From PALSA-505 sp036496025 (lineage in GTDB: Bacteria > Actinomycetota > Actinomycetes > Streptosporangiales > Streptosporangiaceae): DNA of 39,001 nt. A program made the translations under genes and the position numbers. The DNA is taken from assembly GCA_036496025.1 (NCBI GenBank), contig DASXLW010000183.1, positions 1-39,001 on the forward strand. Reading direction: 5' to 3'. The notes under the pieces were generated by a model. The model made no database searches. It worked only from the letters and a program-made list of their open reading frames with translations, and had not been told where the DNA came from. Shown here in pieces: positions 15,900 through 23,560 of this stretch (position 1 is the stretch's first letter; each line of letters starts with the position of its first letter).

Positions 15900-17041
15900 G
15901 AATCGGCATCGTCTGCCCGTATACCTGGAACGTCCCCGGCGGGGTGCAGCAGCACGTCAGGGATCTGGCCGAGACGCTCATCGATCTCGGCCACCGCGTC
16001 TCGGTGATCTCCGCCGCCGACGACGACGTTCCGCTGCCCGCCTACGTGGTGCCCGCCGGGCGGGCGGTGCCTGTCCCCTACAACGGCTCGGTGGCCAGGC
16101 TGTCGTTCGGCTTCGTGTCCGCGAGCCGGGTGCGCCGGTGGATCCGGGACGGAGACTTCGATGTGCTGCACGTGCACGAGCCCGCGGCGCCGAGCCTGTC
16201 CTTGCTGGCCTGCTGGATCGCCACCGGACCGATCGTCGCCACCTTCCATACCGCCAACCCGCGCTCTCGCGTGCTGCACGCCGCCGAACCCGTGCTGCAG
16301 TCCGCGCTGGAGAAGATCAGCGCCAGGATCGCCGTGTCCGAGGCCGCTCGCCGGACGCTGGTCGAGCACCTGGGCGGCGACGCGGTCCTCATCCCGAACG
16401 GGGTCGCGATACGCAGGTTCGCGAAGGCCGATCCGCTGCCGGGCTGGCCCGGCCCGGGCGGAGCACTCGGTTTCCTCGGCCGGTTCGACGAGCCGCGCAA
16501 GGGCCTGCCGATCCTGCTGCGGGCGTTCGATGAGATGGCATGGCAGCGGCCGGGCCTGCGGCTGCTCATCGCGGGGCGCGGTGACACCGACGACGTGCTT
16601 GACCGGGTCGACGCCGGGGTGCGGGACCGGGTGGTCATGCTCGGCATGGTGAGCGAGGAAGACAAGGCGCGCGTACTGCACTCGGTGGATGTGTTCTGCG
16701 CGCCCAACACCGGCGGGGAGAGCTTCGGGATCGTGCTGGCCGAGGCGATGGCGGCGGGGGCGCCGATCGTCGCCAGTGACATCGAGGCGTTCCGCAAGGT
16801 GCTGCGCGGCGGCCAGGCGGGCGAGCTGTTCGCGGTGGGGGACCCCAGCGACCTGGCCCGGGCGGCCGGGCGGCTGCTCGACGACCCGCAGCGGCGGGCC
16901 AGCCTGTCGGCCGCTGCCGCGGACGCGGTCCGGGCCTACGACTGGCCAGTGGTGGCCCGGGACGTGGTGCGGGTGTACGAGACGGTGGTCTCGGGCGCGA
17001 GCCAGGTCCGGGTGGCGGCGGTGGCGGCGCGCGGCCGGTGA
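15896..17041 (+). CDS. pimA: Phosphatidylinositol alpha-mannosyltransferase
   Basis: A GT-B fold, family GT4 glycosyltransferase that transfers the first mannose from GDP-mannose to phosphatidylinositol. The 381 residues contain the glycine loop N-V-P-G-G-V-Q-Q-H near residue 15 and H118 in A-T-F-H-T-A-N, the same position as the catalytic His of M. smegmatis PimA. The E275-x7-E283 motif is in E-S-F-G-I-V-L-A-E. The start overlaps the acyltransferase stop, so translation is coupled. With pgsA and the acyltransferase it makes a complete early PIM pathway in one transcript. Confidence 0.95.
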   Translation: MRIGIVCPYTWNVPGGVQQHVRDLAETLIDLGHRVSVISAADDDVPLPAYVVPAGRAVPVPYNGSVARLSFGFVSASRVRRWIRDGDFDVLHVHEPAAPSLSLLACWIATGPIVATFHTANPRSRVLHAAEPVLQSALEKISARIAVSEAARRTLVEHLGGDAVLIPNGVAIRRFAKADPLPGWPGPGGALGFLGRFDEPRKGLPILLRAFDEMAWQRPGLRLLIAGRGDTDDVLDRVDAGVRDRVVMLGMVSEEDKARVLHSVDVFCAPNTGGESFGIVLAEAMAAGAPIVASDIEAFRKVLRGGQAGELFAVGDPSDLARAAGRLLDDPQRRASLSAAAADAVRAYDWPVVARDVVRVYETVVSGASQVRVAAVAARGR

Positions 17042-17047
17042 TGCGCA

Positions 17048-17602
17048 GTGCTTGACATCGTTCTGGTCACCGCGATCGTGGTGCTGGTCGCCGTCTACGT
17101 GTCCTGGCGGGCGGGCAGGCTGGACCGGCTGCACGCCAGGCTCGAGGCGGCCCGGGCCGCGCTGGACGCGGCGCTGCTGCGGCGCAACTGCGTCGCGGCG
17201 GAGCTGGCCTCCTCCGGGCTGCTCGACCCGGCCACGAGCGTGCTGCTGGCCGGGGCCGCGCACGACGCCAGGGCCGGGACGCGGCAGCGCGAACAGGCCG
17301 AAAGCGACCTGTCCCGCGCGCTGCGCGCGGCGTTCGGCCAGCCGGACTTCCGCGCCTCGCTGGACGGCGGCCAGGGTGCGGAGGATCTGCTCGCCGAGCT
17401 GGAGGGGGCCGCGCACCAGGTCTTCCTGGCCAGGAAGTTCTACAACGAGGCGGTGTCCGCGGTCATCTCAGCCCGCCGCCGGTTCCTGGTCCGGGCGCTC
17501 CGGCTGGCCGGGCGGGCGCCGGTGCCCGAGTTCTTCGAGATCGACGACTCGCTGGTCGAGCCCGCCGCTGACGGTGCCGACATGCCGCGCCTGACCGGCT
17601 GA
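17048..17602 (+). CDS. LemA-like membrane-anchored coiled-coil protein
   Basis: A 184-residue protein. Residues 3-20 form one membrane helix, placing the rest outside or along the membrane. A long Ala/Leu/Arg-rich helical region (about 22-110) looks like a coiled coil. Residues about 128-165 read A-R-K-F-Y-N-E-A-V-S-A-V-I-S-A-R-R-R-F, then P-V-P-E-F-F-E-I-D. The 'YN..V......R.....P.FFE' pattern recalls the end of LemA proteins (Y-N-x-x-V-x-x-Y-N). It is the fourth gene of the PI/PIM operon, 6 bp after pimA, with a GTG start. Function is unknown; a link to envelope lipid assembly is inferred only from position. Confidence 0.7.
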   Translation: MLDIVLVTAIVVLVAVYVSWRAGRLDRLHARLEAARAALDAALLRRNCVAAELASSGLLDPATSVLLAGAAHDARAGTRQREQAESDLSRALRAAFGQPDFRASLDGGQGAEDLLAELEGAAHQVFLARKFYNEAVSAVISARRRFLVRALRLAGRAPVPEFFEIDDSLVEPAADGADMPRLTG

Positions 17603-17623
17603 CGGCCAGGCGCGGCACGTCGG
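17577..17623 (+). terminator. Hairpin terminator of the pgsA-pimA operon
   Basis: Arms 17577-17593 and 17607-17623 pair at 16 of 17 positions (one A-C mismatch). The 13-nt loop contains the TGA stop of the LemA-like gene and a further CCG/CGG pair. TTATCTAG follows. The position, spanning the end of the operon just before a converging gene, supports a terminator for this operon. Confidence 0.6.
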
Positions 17624-17639
17624 TTATCTAGTCCCGTAC

Positions 17640-18410
17640 CTAGGAGTGCTTCCAGGTAGTGAGGAAGGCATTCTTCTTCGTTCCGGTGAGCGCCCCGGTC
17701 AGAATCTGCAGCACCTTCTTGCTGGTCTGCATGTTGACCGCCTGGTTCGGAGTCACCGAACCGAGGGGCTTACCGCTCACGGCACCCGAACTGAACGAGA
17801 TCTTGCCGAAGTTGGCGACTGGCAGCTGCTTACCCGTGCTCGTGTTGGTGAGGGCATCGTCGATGATCAGCTCTTCGAGAGCTGCCGCGCCCTTTCCGGA
17901 CTTCGTGAACGTGAAGGTGTGACCCGCCGTCAGATCCGCGATCGTCGCCTTCGTTGTCGTTGCGGACGTGGTAACGGTCGCCTTCATCAGGTCACCGACG
18001 TGAAGCGCGTGCGTGCTGTTCGACTCGGTGCCGTTCACGATCACTGTGGCGGCCGCGGCGGGCGCCCCGCCCGAGCACTCCAGCAAGACACCCGCGCCGC
18101 TATCCTTCTGGGCGCTGCTGGTGCCGGTGACCATGGCACTCAACGGTCCGACGGCAGTCGTGGTGCTCGTGCATTTGAGTGTCGGTATCTTGAACTCCGC
18201 GGTCACGCTGGTGGCTGTCTTCGGCGCGAATATCCACCCTCCGAACCCTGTGCTGGTTGCGTTTGTCAGGCTGGCGGATCTCACCCCGGCGGACAGGGGA
18301 AGCCTGGCGGAAGGCCCGCTGCTGGCCAGAGCGGGGACGGCGGCGCTCATCACGAGAACGAGCGACCCCAGGACGGCAACGCCCGTTCCGGCTTTTCGTA
18401 CAGTGCGCAT
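17640..18410 (-). CDS. Secreted protein, possibly eqolisin-fold-like, unknown function
   Basis: I start at the ATG at 18410, which has AAGGAG 8 bp upstream; the frame is open to 18551 without support. The 256 residues begin with a clear Sec signal peptide (MRTVRKAG, a hydrophobic core, then A-L-A-S-S). The mature part is Thr/Ser/Ala-rich and predicted all-beta. Segments G-F-G-G-W-I-F, V-T-A-E-F-K-I-P-T, H-V-G-D-L-M-K-A-T-V, E-E-L-I-I-D-D-A and L-P-V-A-N-F-G-K-I-S-F follow the strand order of peptidase family G1 (eqolisins). The expected catalytic Glu seems to be Asp here and the Gln is not evident, so even if the fold is right it may not be a protease. Two Cys (in LKCTST and LECSGG) could pair. 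Confidence 0.6.
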   Translation of the reverse strand: MRTVRKAGTGVAVLGSLVLVMSAAVPALASSGPSARLPLSAGVRSASLTNATSTGFGGWIFAPKTATSVTAEFKIPTLKCTSTTTAVGPLSAMVTGTSSAQKDSGAGVLLECSGGAPAAAATVIVNGTESNSTHALHVGDLMKATVTTSATTTKATIADLTAGHTFTFTKSGKGAAALEELIIDDALTNTSTGKQLPVANFGKISFSSGAVSGKPLGSVTPNQAVNMQTSKKVLQILTGALTGTKKNAFLTTWKHS

Positions 18411-18575
18411 CGGCAGACTCCTTCTTGATCTGTCGCCCATTGGCAGCCGCCCCCGCAGTTTCTCCCAGCACCGTTGCGGGGTCAACGTCCCGTTAGCCGT
18501 TGGCCAGACCCGCGAGTTGGCGCCCGGAACTACCATGTGAGGAGCAGCCATCAGTGATCAAGTGAGGTTCTAACC

Positions 18576-19532
18576 GTGTCTGTCACCAGTTCCGCACCCA
18601 CCTCTGCAGGCGACGCGCAGCGTGCCGCGGTGCAGCATTCGGGCAGCACGCCGCGTACCGGGACCGCGCGGGTCAAGCGGGGCATGGCCGAGATGCTCAA
18701 GGGCGGCGTGATCATGGACGTGGTCACCGCCGAGCAGGCAAAGATCGCCGAAGACGCCGGCGCGGTCGCGGTGATGGCGCTGGAGCGGGTGCCCGCTGAC
18801 ATCCGCGCCCAGGGCGGCGTGGCCCGGATGAGCGACCCCGACATGATCGGGCAGATCATCGAGGCGGTGTCCATCCCGGTCATGGCCAAGTGCCGGATCG
18901 GCCACTTCGTCGAGGCCCAGGTGCTGCAGGCCATCGGCGTGGACTACATCGATGAGTCCGAGGTGCTCACCCCGGCCGACGAGGCTCACCACGTGGACAA
19001 GTGGAAATTCACGGTGCCGTTCGTGTGCGGGTCCACCAACCTGGGCGAGGCGCTGCGCCGGATCGCCGAGGGCGCGGCGATGATCAGGTCGAAGGGCGAG
19101 GCCGGCACCGGCAACGTCGTCGAGGCGACCAGGCACATGCGCCAGATGGGCGCCGAGATCCGCAGGCTGGCCGCGCTGTTGCCGGACGAGCTCTACTCGG
19201 CGGCCAAGGATCTGCAGGCGCCCTACGAGCTTGTGGCCGAGGTCGCGGCGGCGGGCAGGCTGCCCGTCGTGCTGTTTACCGCGGGCGGGATCGCCACCCC
19301 GGCGGACGCCGCGATGATGATGCAGCTCGGTGCCGAAGGGGTGTTCGTGGGATCGGGCATCTTCAAGTCCGGCGACCCGGCCGCCCGGGCGGCCGCGATC
19401 GTCAAGGCCACCACGTTCTACGAGGACCCCGAGGTGATCGCCAAGGTGTCACGCGGGCTGGGCGAGCCGATGGTGGGCATCAACCTGGACACGCTGCCGC
19501 CCGAGCAGCACTACGCCGGCCGCGGCTGGTGA
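18576..19532 (+). CDS. pdxS: Pyridoxal 5'-phosphate synthase, synthase subunit
   Basis: PdxS makes PLP from ribose 5-phosphate, glyceraldehyde 3-phosphate and ammonia delivered by PdxT; twelve copies form the core of the complex. The 318 residues cover the whole TIM barrel with D48 (G-V-I-M-D), K105 (V-M-A-K-C-R-I-G-H) and K173 (I-R-S-K-G-E-A-G-T-G-N), matching the essential Asp and two Lys of the family. The first ~30 residues are a variable extension. The start is the GTG at 18576. The stop overlaps the pdxT start (GTGA). The upstream 165 bp are shared with the divergent secreted-protein gene. Confidence 0.97.
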   Translation: MSVTSSAPTSAGDAQRAAVQHSGSTPRTGTARVKRGMAEMLKGGVIMDVVTAEQAKIAEDAGAVAVMALERVPADIRAQGGVARMSDPDMIGQIIEAVSIPVMAKCRIGHFVEAQVLQAIGVDYIDESEVLTPADEAHHVDKWKFTVPFVCGSTNLGEALRRIAEGAAMIRSKGEAGTGNVVEATRHMRQMGAEIRRLAALLPDELYSAAKDLQAPYELVAEVAAAGRLPVVLFTAGGIATPADAAMMMQLGAEGVFVGSGIFKSGDPAARAAAIVKATTFYEDPEVIAKVSRGLGEPMVGINLDTLPPEQHYAGRGW

Positions 19533-20161
19533 CGCAGCACCGCGATCCGGCTCCGCCTGGCGCTCGCGCTTGGCCGCTCGTCGGCGTGCTCGCGCTGCAA
19601 GGTGACGTCGCCGAGCACCTGCGCGCGCTGGCCGCCGCGGGTGCCGCGGCGGTGCAGGTCCGCAGGCCAGAGCAGCTCGACGAGGTCGACGGCCTGATCA
19701 TCCCGGGCGGCGAGTCCACCACGATCTGGAAGCTGGCCGTGGCGTTCGACCTGATGGAGCCGGTGCGCAAGCGGATAGAGGCCGGCCTGCCCGCGTTCGG
19801 CTGCTGTGCCGGGATGATCATGCTGGCGGACCGGCTGGTTGACGGGATCGACGGCCAGGAGACGTTCGGCGGAATCGATATGGTGGTGCGGCGGAACGCA
19901 TTCGGCCGTCAGGTTGACTCGTTCGAAAGTGACATCGAGTTGCAGGGAATGGCCGGCCCCCCGCTGCGCGCTGTATTCATCAGGGCGCCGTGGGTAGAGC
20001 AGATCGGCCCGGACGTCGAGGTACTCGGCGCCGACGCGAGCACGAGTAGGATCGTCGCGGTCCGCCAGGGGGCACTGCTGGCTACGGCGTTCCATCCTGA
20101 GCTGACGCCGGACCTGCGGCTGCACAAGCTCTTTGTCGACATTGTGAAGGAACAAGCATGA
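19529..20161 (+). CDS. pdxT: Pyridoxal 5'-phosphate synthase, glutaminase subunit
   Basis: PdxT hydrolyses glutamine and channels ammonia to PdxS. The GTG at 19529 overlaps the pdxS stop by 4 nt and yields 210 residues. The class I glutaminase triad is visible: nucleophile C93 in F-G-C-C-A-G-M-I (two adjacent Cys; family pattern G-T-C-A-G), and the His-Glu pair in A-F-H-P-E-L. I-P-G-G-E-S-T-T is the oxyanion/substrate loop and V-L-A-L-Q-G-D-V the typical start. The first ~16 residues are a short extra N-terminus. It is translationally coupled to yebC through ATGA. Confidence 0.95.
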   Translation: MTQHRDPAPPGARAWPLVGVLALQGDVAEHLRALAAAGAAAVQVRRPEQLDEVDGLIIPGGESTTIWKLAVAFDLMEPVRKRIEAGLPAFGCCAGMIMLADRLVDGIDGQETFGGIDMVVRRNAFGRQVDSFESDIELQGMAGPPLRAVFIRAPWVEQIGPDVEVLGADASTSRIVAVRQGALLATAFHPELTPDLRLHKLFVDIVKEQA

Positions 20162-20919
20162 GCGGCCACTCCAAGTGGGCAACCACCAAGCACAAGAAGG
20201 CCGTCGTCGATGCCAGGCGCGGGAAGCTGTTCGCCAAGCTGATCAAGAACGTCGAGGTGGCCGCGCGCACCGGCGGCGGCGACCCAGCGGGCAATCCGAC
20301 GCTGTTCGACGCGATCCAGAAGGCCAAGAAGAACTCGGTACCTAACGAGAACATCGACCGGGCCGTCCGCCGCGGCGGGGGCCTGGAGGGCGGCGGCGCG
20401 GCCTACGAGGCGGTCACCTACGAGGGGTATGCCCCCGGCGGGGTCGCCGTCCTGGTGCAGTGCCTGACCGACAACAAGAACCGCGCCGCCTCGGACGTGC
20501 GCACGGCGTTGACCCGCAACGGCGGGTCGATGGCCGACCCGGGCTCGGTGTCCTACCTGTTCCACCGCAAGGGCGTGGTCATCGTCGGCAAGGGGGGCAG
20601 CAACGACGGCCTGACCGAGGACGACGTGCTCGCGGCCGTGCTCGACTCGGGCGCGGAAGAGGTCAATGACCTCGGCGATTCGCTCGAGGTGATCAGCGAA
20701 TCCGGCGACCTGGTGGCGGTCAGGTCCTCGCTGCAGCAGGCCGGGATCGACTACGACTCGGCCGAGGTGGCCTTCCTGCCGACCATGGAGGTCCCCCTCG
20801 ACGAAGAGCAGGCCCGGCGGGTGTTCCGGCTGATCGAAGCCATCGAGGATTCAGACGACGTGCAGGACGTCTACGCGAACTATTCAGTCTCCGACGACGT
20901 GATGGCCAAGCTCGGCTGA
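20158..20919 (+). CDS. yebC: YebC/PmpR family protein
   Basis: A 253-residue YebC-family protein beginning M-S-G-H-S-K-W-A-T-T-K-H-K-K, the family hallmark. Three domains follow the usual layout, with the linker N-K-N-R-A-A-S-D-V-R and the acidic loops of domain 2. Members were described as transcription regulators, and recent work on the family points to a ribosome-associated role easing difficult proline stretches. The many Pro/Ala-rich proteins here would fit that second role, though this is inference. The start overlaps the pdxT stop. Confidence 0.94.
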   Translation: MSGHSKWATTKHKKAVVDARRGKLFAKLIKNVEVAARTGGGDPAGNPTLFDAIQKAKKNSVPNENIDRAVRRGGGLEGGGAAYEAVTYEGYAPGGVAVLVQCLTDNKNRAASDVRTALTRNGGSMADPGSVSYLFHRKGVVIVGKGGSNDGLTEDDVLAAVLDSGAEEVNDLGDSLEVISESGDLVAVRSSLQQAGIDYDSAEVAFLPTMEVPLDEEQARRVFRLIEAIEDSDDVQDVYANYSVSDDVMAKLG

Positions 20920-20920
20920 G

Positions 20921-22162
20921 GTGATGCAGGGCCCCCGAGTTCAAGCCGGCGTGACGGTCCGCGCGCTGCAGCCTGGTGACGGCTCCGACGCGCTGTTTGA
21001 CCTGCGGGTCCGTGCCTTCGGCCTGGTAGCGCCCGGCGCACGCGACTACTGGCAGGCCGAGCAGGAGCCGGCCATCCGGGACGGCAGGTTCCTGGGTGCC
21101 TTCGCCGGGCGCCGGCTCGTGGCCGTCGCCCGGTTCCACGACATGACGCAGTGGTGGAACGGGCGCGCCGTGCCCATGGCCGGGGTGGCGGGCGTCATGG
21201 TCGCGCCCGAGGAACGGGGCCGCGGGGTGGGCCGGGCGCTGGTGACAACGCTGCTCGAGGTGATCGCGGCCCGCGGCTACCCGCTGTCGGTGCTGTTTCC
21301 TTCCACGCTGCCGATCTACCGCTCGCTGGGCTGGGAGATCGCCGGCACCTCGCACGAGGCGATCATCACGGCGCACGCGCTGCGCTCGCTGGCGCCGGCC
21401 GACGAAGCGGTGCCAGCCGGGCCGGAATCCGGGCCCCCGGGCGAGGTGCGGCGGGCCGGGCCGCAGGACGCCGCCCAGGCCGCCGAGGTGCTCGGCCGGG
21501 TCCACGGCGGCGCTCGTGACTGCGGCCCGAACGTGCGCGACGAGCAGTCGCTGCGGTTCGCGTTGGGCAGCGAATCACGATTCGGGTACCTGGCCGCAGA
21601 CGGCCTGCTCCTCTATACCTGGCGGGAGGGCCACGACGAGGTCTTCGTGCACCTCGCCGTGGCCGCGTCCGCGCCGACGACCCGCGCGCTGTGGGGCATC
21701 GTGGGCTCGCACTGCTGGATCGCCGAAAGGGTCCGCGCCCGGGTCGGCCCGGCCGACCCGGTGTGGTGGCTGGCGCGCGAGCCCGTGGCCGACGCCGTGG
21801 ATCACGACGACTGGATGCTGCGCGTGGTGGATCCGGCCGCCGCCGTCGCGGCCCGCGGCTTCCCGCCGGCTGCCGAGTTCGCCGTGCGGCTGCGGATCGC
21901 CGACACCGCCCGGCCGGCGAACTCCGGGTTGTGGTGGCTGGAGGTCGGCGAAGGCCGCGGCTCGCTGGTCCGCAAGGACGAGGCGGCAGCCCACGGGAGC
22001 GGGATACTGACGGTCGGCGCGCGCGGGCTGGCCGCCCTGTACGCCGGGACTCCGGTCTCCACCCTGCGCCGGTCCGGCCTGGCGGCCGGAGGCGACGCGA
22101 CGGCCGACGCGCTGCTCGACGGCGCCTTCGCCGCCACCCCCTTCATGCTCGACCGCTTCTAG
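20921..22162 (+). CDS. Eis-like GNAT acetyltransferase
   Basis: A 413-residue enhanced-intracellular-survival-type acetyltransferase. The N-terminal GNAT domain has the acetyl-CoA loop V-A-P-E-E-R-G-R-G-V-G-R-A (about 93-105) and Y133 in L-P-I-Y-R-S-L-G-W, matching the general acid Tyr of M. tuberculosis Eis. The chain ends in a C-terminal Phe (P-F-M-L-D-R-F), the residue whose carboxylate acts in Eis catalysis. A middle GNAT-like lobe and a C-terminal SCP2-like domain fill the rest. Eis proteins acetylate amines of aminoglycosides or polyamines; the substrate here is unknown. The start is the GTG at 20921 or ATG at 20924, right after yebC. Confidence 0.82.
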   Translation: MMQGPRVQAGVTVRALQPGDGSDALFDLRVRAFGLVAPGARDYWQAEQEPAIRDGRFLGAFAGRRLVAVARFHDMTQWWNGRAVPMAGVAGVMVAPEERGRGVGRALVTTLLEVIAARGYPLSVLFPSTLPIYRSLGWEIAGTSHEAIITAHALRSLAPADEAVPAGPESGPPGEVRRAGPQDAAQAAEVLGRVHGGARDCGPNVRDEQSLRFALGSESRFGYLAADGLLLYTWREGHDEVFVHLAVAASAPTTRALWGIVGSHCWIAERVRARVGPADPVWWLAREPVADAVDHDDWMLRVVDPAAAVAARGFPPAAEFAVRLRIADTARPANSGLWWLEVGEGRGSLVRKDEAAAHGSGILTVGARGLAALYAGTPVSTLRRSGLAAGGDATADALLDGAFAATPFMLDRF

Positions 22163-22264
22163 ACCGCCCCGGGCCCACCATGCCGCGACGGCGCGCGGGC
22201 GAACGGGGGCGACACGCCGTCCAGGTTCGCTGTCCGGCTCGCCGCCGGCCGATAGCCTGGCAGC

Positions 22265-22278
22265 CGAACACATGTTCG
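22265..22278. promoter_or_regulatory. LexA (SOS) box upstream of ruvCAB
   Basis: CGAACACATGTTCG is a match to the Gram-positive/mycobacterial LexA operator core CGAAC-N4-GTTCG, with perfect dyad arms. It lies 96 bp before the ruvC start. A -10-like TAGCCT sits at 22253-22258, so bound LexA would cover the transcription start. ruvC is a known LexA target in M. tuberculosis, which supports the assignment. Confidence 0.8.
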
Positions 22279-22373
22279 TGGACGATCCGCGCGAGGCGGG
22301 CGGCGCGGTGCTGTGCGATCGGACGGGTGACTATGTCGCGTGCCGGGTGGCGGTGATGCGCGGGCAGCGCGTG

Positions 22374-22946
22374 ATGCGCGTGCTCGGGGTCGACCCCGGG
22401 CTGACCAGGTGCGGGCTTGGCGTGGTGGACGGCAAGCCCGGATCCGCGCTGGCCCTGGTCGAGGGGGGAGTGGTGCGCACCGACGCCGCCGGCGGCATCG
22501 GGCCGCGGCTGCTCGCCCTCGAGCAGGAGATCGAGCGCTGGCTGCGCGACTACCGTCCCGACGCGGTGGCGGTCGAGCGCGTGTTCAGCCAGCACAACGT
22601 GCGCACCGTGATGGGAACGGCCCAGGCCGGCGCGGTGGCCATCGTGGCTGCGGCACGGCGCGGCCTGCCGGTGACCACGTACACGCCCAGCGAGGTCAAG
22701 GCCGCGGTGACCGGGAGCGGGCGGGCGGACAAGGCCCAGATGACCGTGATGGTGACCCGGCTGCTGCGGATGGCCGATCCGCCGCGGCCCGCGGATGCCG
22801 CTGATGCGCTCGGCCTGGCCATCTGTCACATCTGGCGCGGTGGCGCGCGCCTGCGGATCGCGGCCGCGCTGGCCGACCGCGCCCAGCCGCCGCCGGCTTC
22901 GCACGGGCCGGGTGGGACGGCCCTCGCACCCGGAGGTGCCCGGTGA
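22374..22946 (+). CDS. ruvC: Holliday junction resolvase RuvC
   Basis: RuvC cuts Holliday junctions held by RuvAB. From the ATG at 22374 the protein has 190 residues and begins M-R-V-L-G-V-D-P-G-L-T-R, as in relatives. The four catalytic acids are D7, E68 (A-V-E-R-V-F), D141 and D144 (P-A-D-A-A-D-A-L). The frame is open back to 22272, but that ATG lies inside the LexA box, so it cannot be the start; an ATG at 22356 is an alternative. The ribosome binding site is weak. The stop overlaps ruvA (GTGA). Confidence 0.95.
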   Translation: MRVLGVDPGLTRCGLGVVDGKPGSALALVEGGVVRTDAAGGIGPRLLALEQEIERWLRDYRPDAVAVERVFSQHNVRTVMGTAQAGAVAIVAAARRGLPVTTYTPSEVKAAVTGSGRADKAQMTVMVTRLLRMADPPRPADAADALGLAICHIWRGGARLRIAAALADRAQPPPASHGPGGTALAPGGAR

Positions 22947-23560
22947 TCGCGCATCTGGACGGGACGGTCAGCGCGCTCGCCCCGGACGGCGCCGTGATCG
23001 ACGTCGGCGGCGTCGGGCTCTTGGTGCAGTGCACGCCCGGCACGCTGGCCGGGCTCCGGCTGGGCACCCGGGCCAAGGTCGCCACCTCGCTGACCGTGCG
23101 GGAGGACGCGCTCACCTTGTACGGCTTCGCCACCGAGGACGAGCGGAACGTCTTCGAGCTGCTGCAAACCGCGAGCGGTGTCGGCCCGCGGCTCGCGCTG
23201 GCCATGCTGGCCGTGCACGAGCCCGACGCGCTGCGCCTCGCGGTCGCGAGCGAGGACCTGACGGCGCTCACGCGGGTACCCGGCATCGGGAAGAAGGGAG
23301 CGCAGCGGATAGTGCTCGAGCTCAGGGACAGGCTGGGCGCGGCGGGGGAGGCCAGCGGCACGATGCCCGGGCCGGCCTCCGCGGTGGCCTCCTCACCCTG
23401 GCGAGATCAGGTCCGGGCCGGCCTGATGAACCTGGGCTGGGCGGCCCGTGACGCCGAGCAGGCGATCACGGCGGTCGAGCCCGAGCTCGCGGCCGGCGAC
23501 GAGCCGGTGGACGCGGCCACCGCCCTGCGCGCCGCACTGCGACGGCTGAGCACGCCATGA
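22943..23560 (+). CDS. ruvA: Holliday junction DNA helicase subunit RuvA
   Basis: RuvA binds the four-way junction and loads RuvB. The 205 residues show the N-terminal OB fold (M-I-A-H-L-D-G-T-V), two helix-hairpin-helix motifs (A-S-G-V-G-P-R-L-A and V-P-G-I-G-K-K-G-A-Q-R) and the C-terminal domain III that touches RuvB (L-x-x-L-G-W). The linker between domains II and III (about 135-152) is Gly/Ala/Ser-rich. The GTG start has GGAGG 6-7 bp upstream and overlaps the ruvC stop; its own stop overlaps ruvB. Confidence 0.95.
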   Translation: MIAHLDGTVSALAPDGAVIDVGGVGLLVQCTPGTLAGLRLGTRAKVATSLTVREDALTLYGFATEDERNVFELLQTASGVGPRLALAMLAVHEPDALRLAVASEDLTALTRVPGIGKKGAQRIVLELRDRLGAAGEASGTMPGPASAVASSPWRDQVRAGLMNLGWAARDAEQAITAVEPELAAGDEPVDAATALRAALRRLSTP

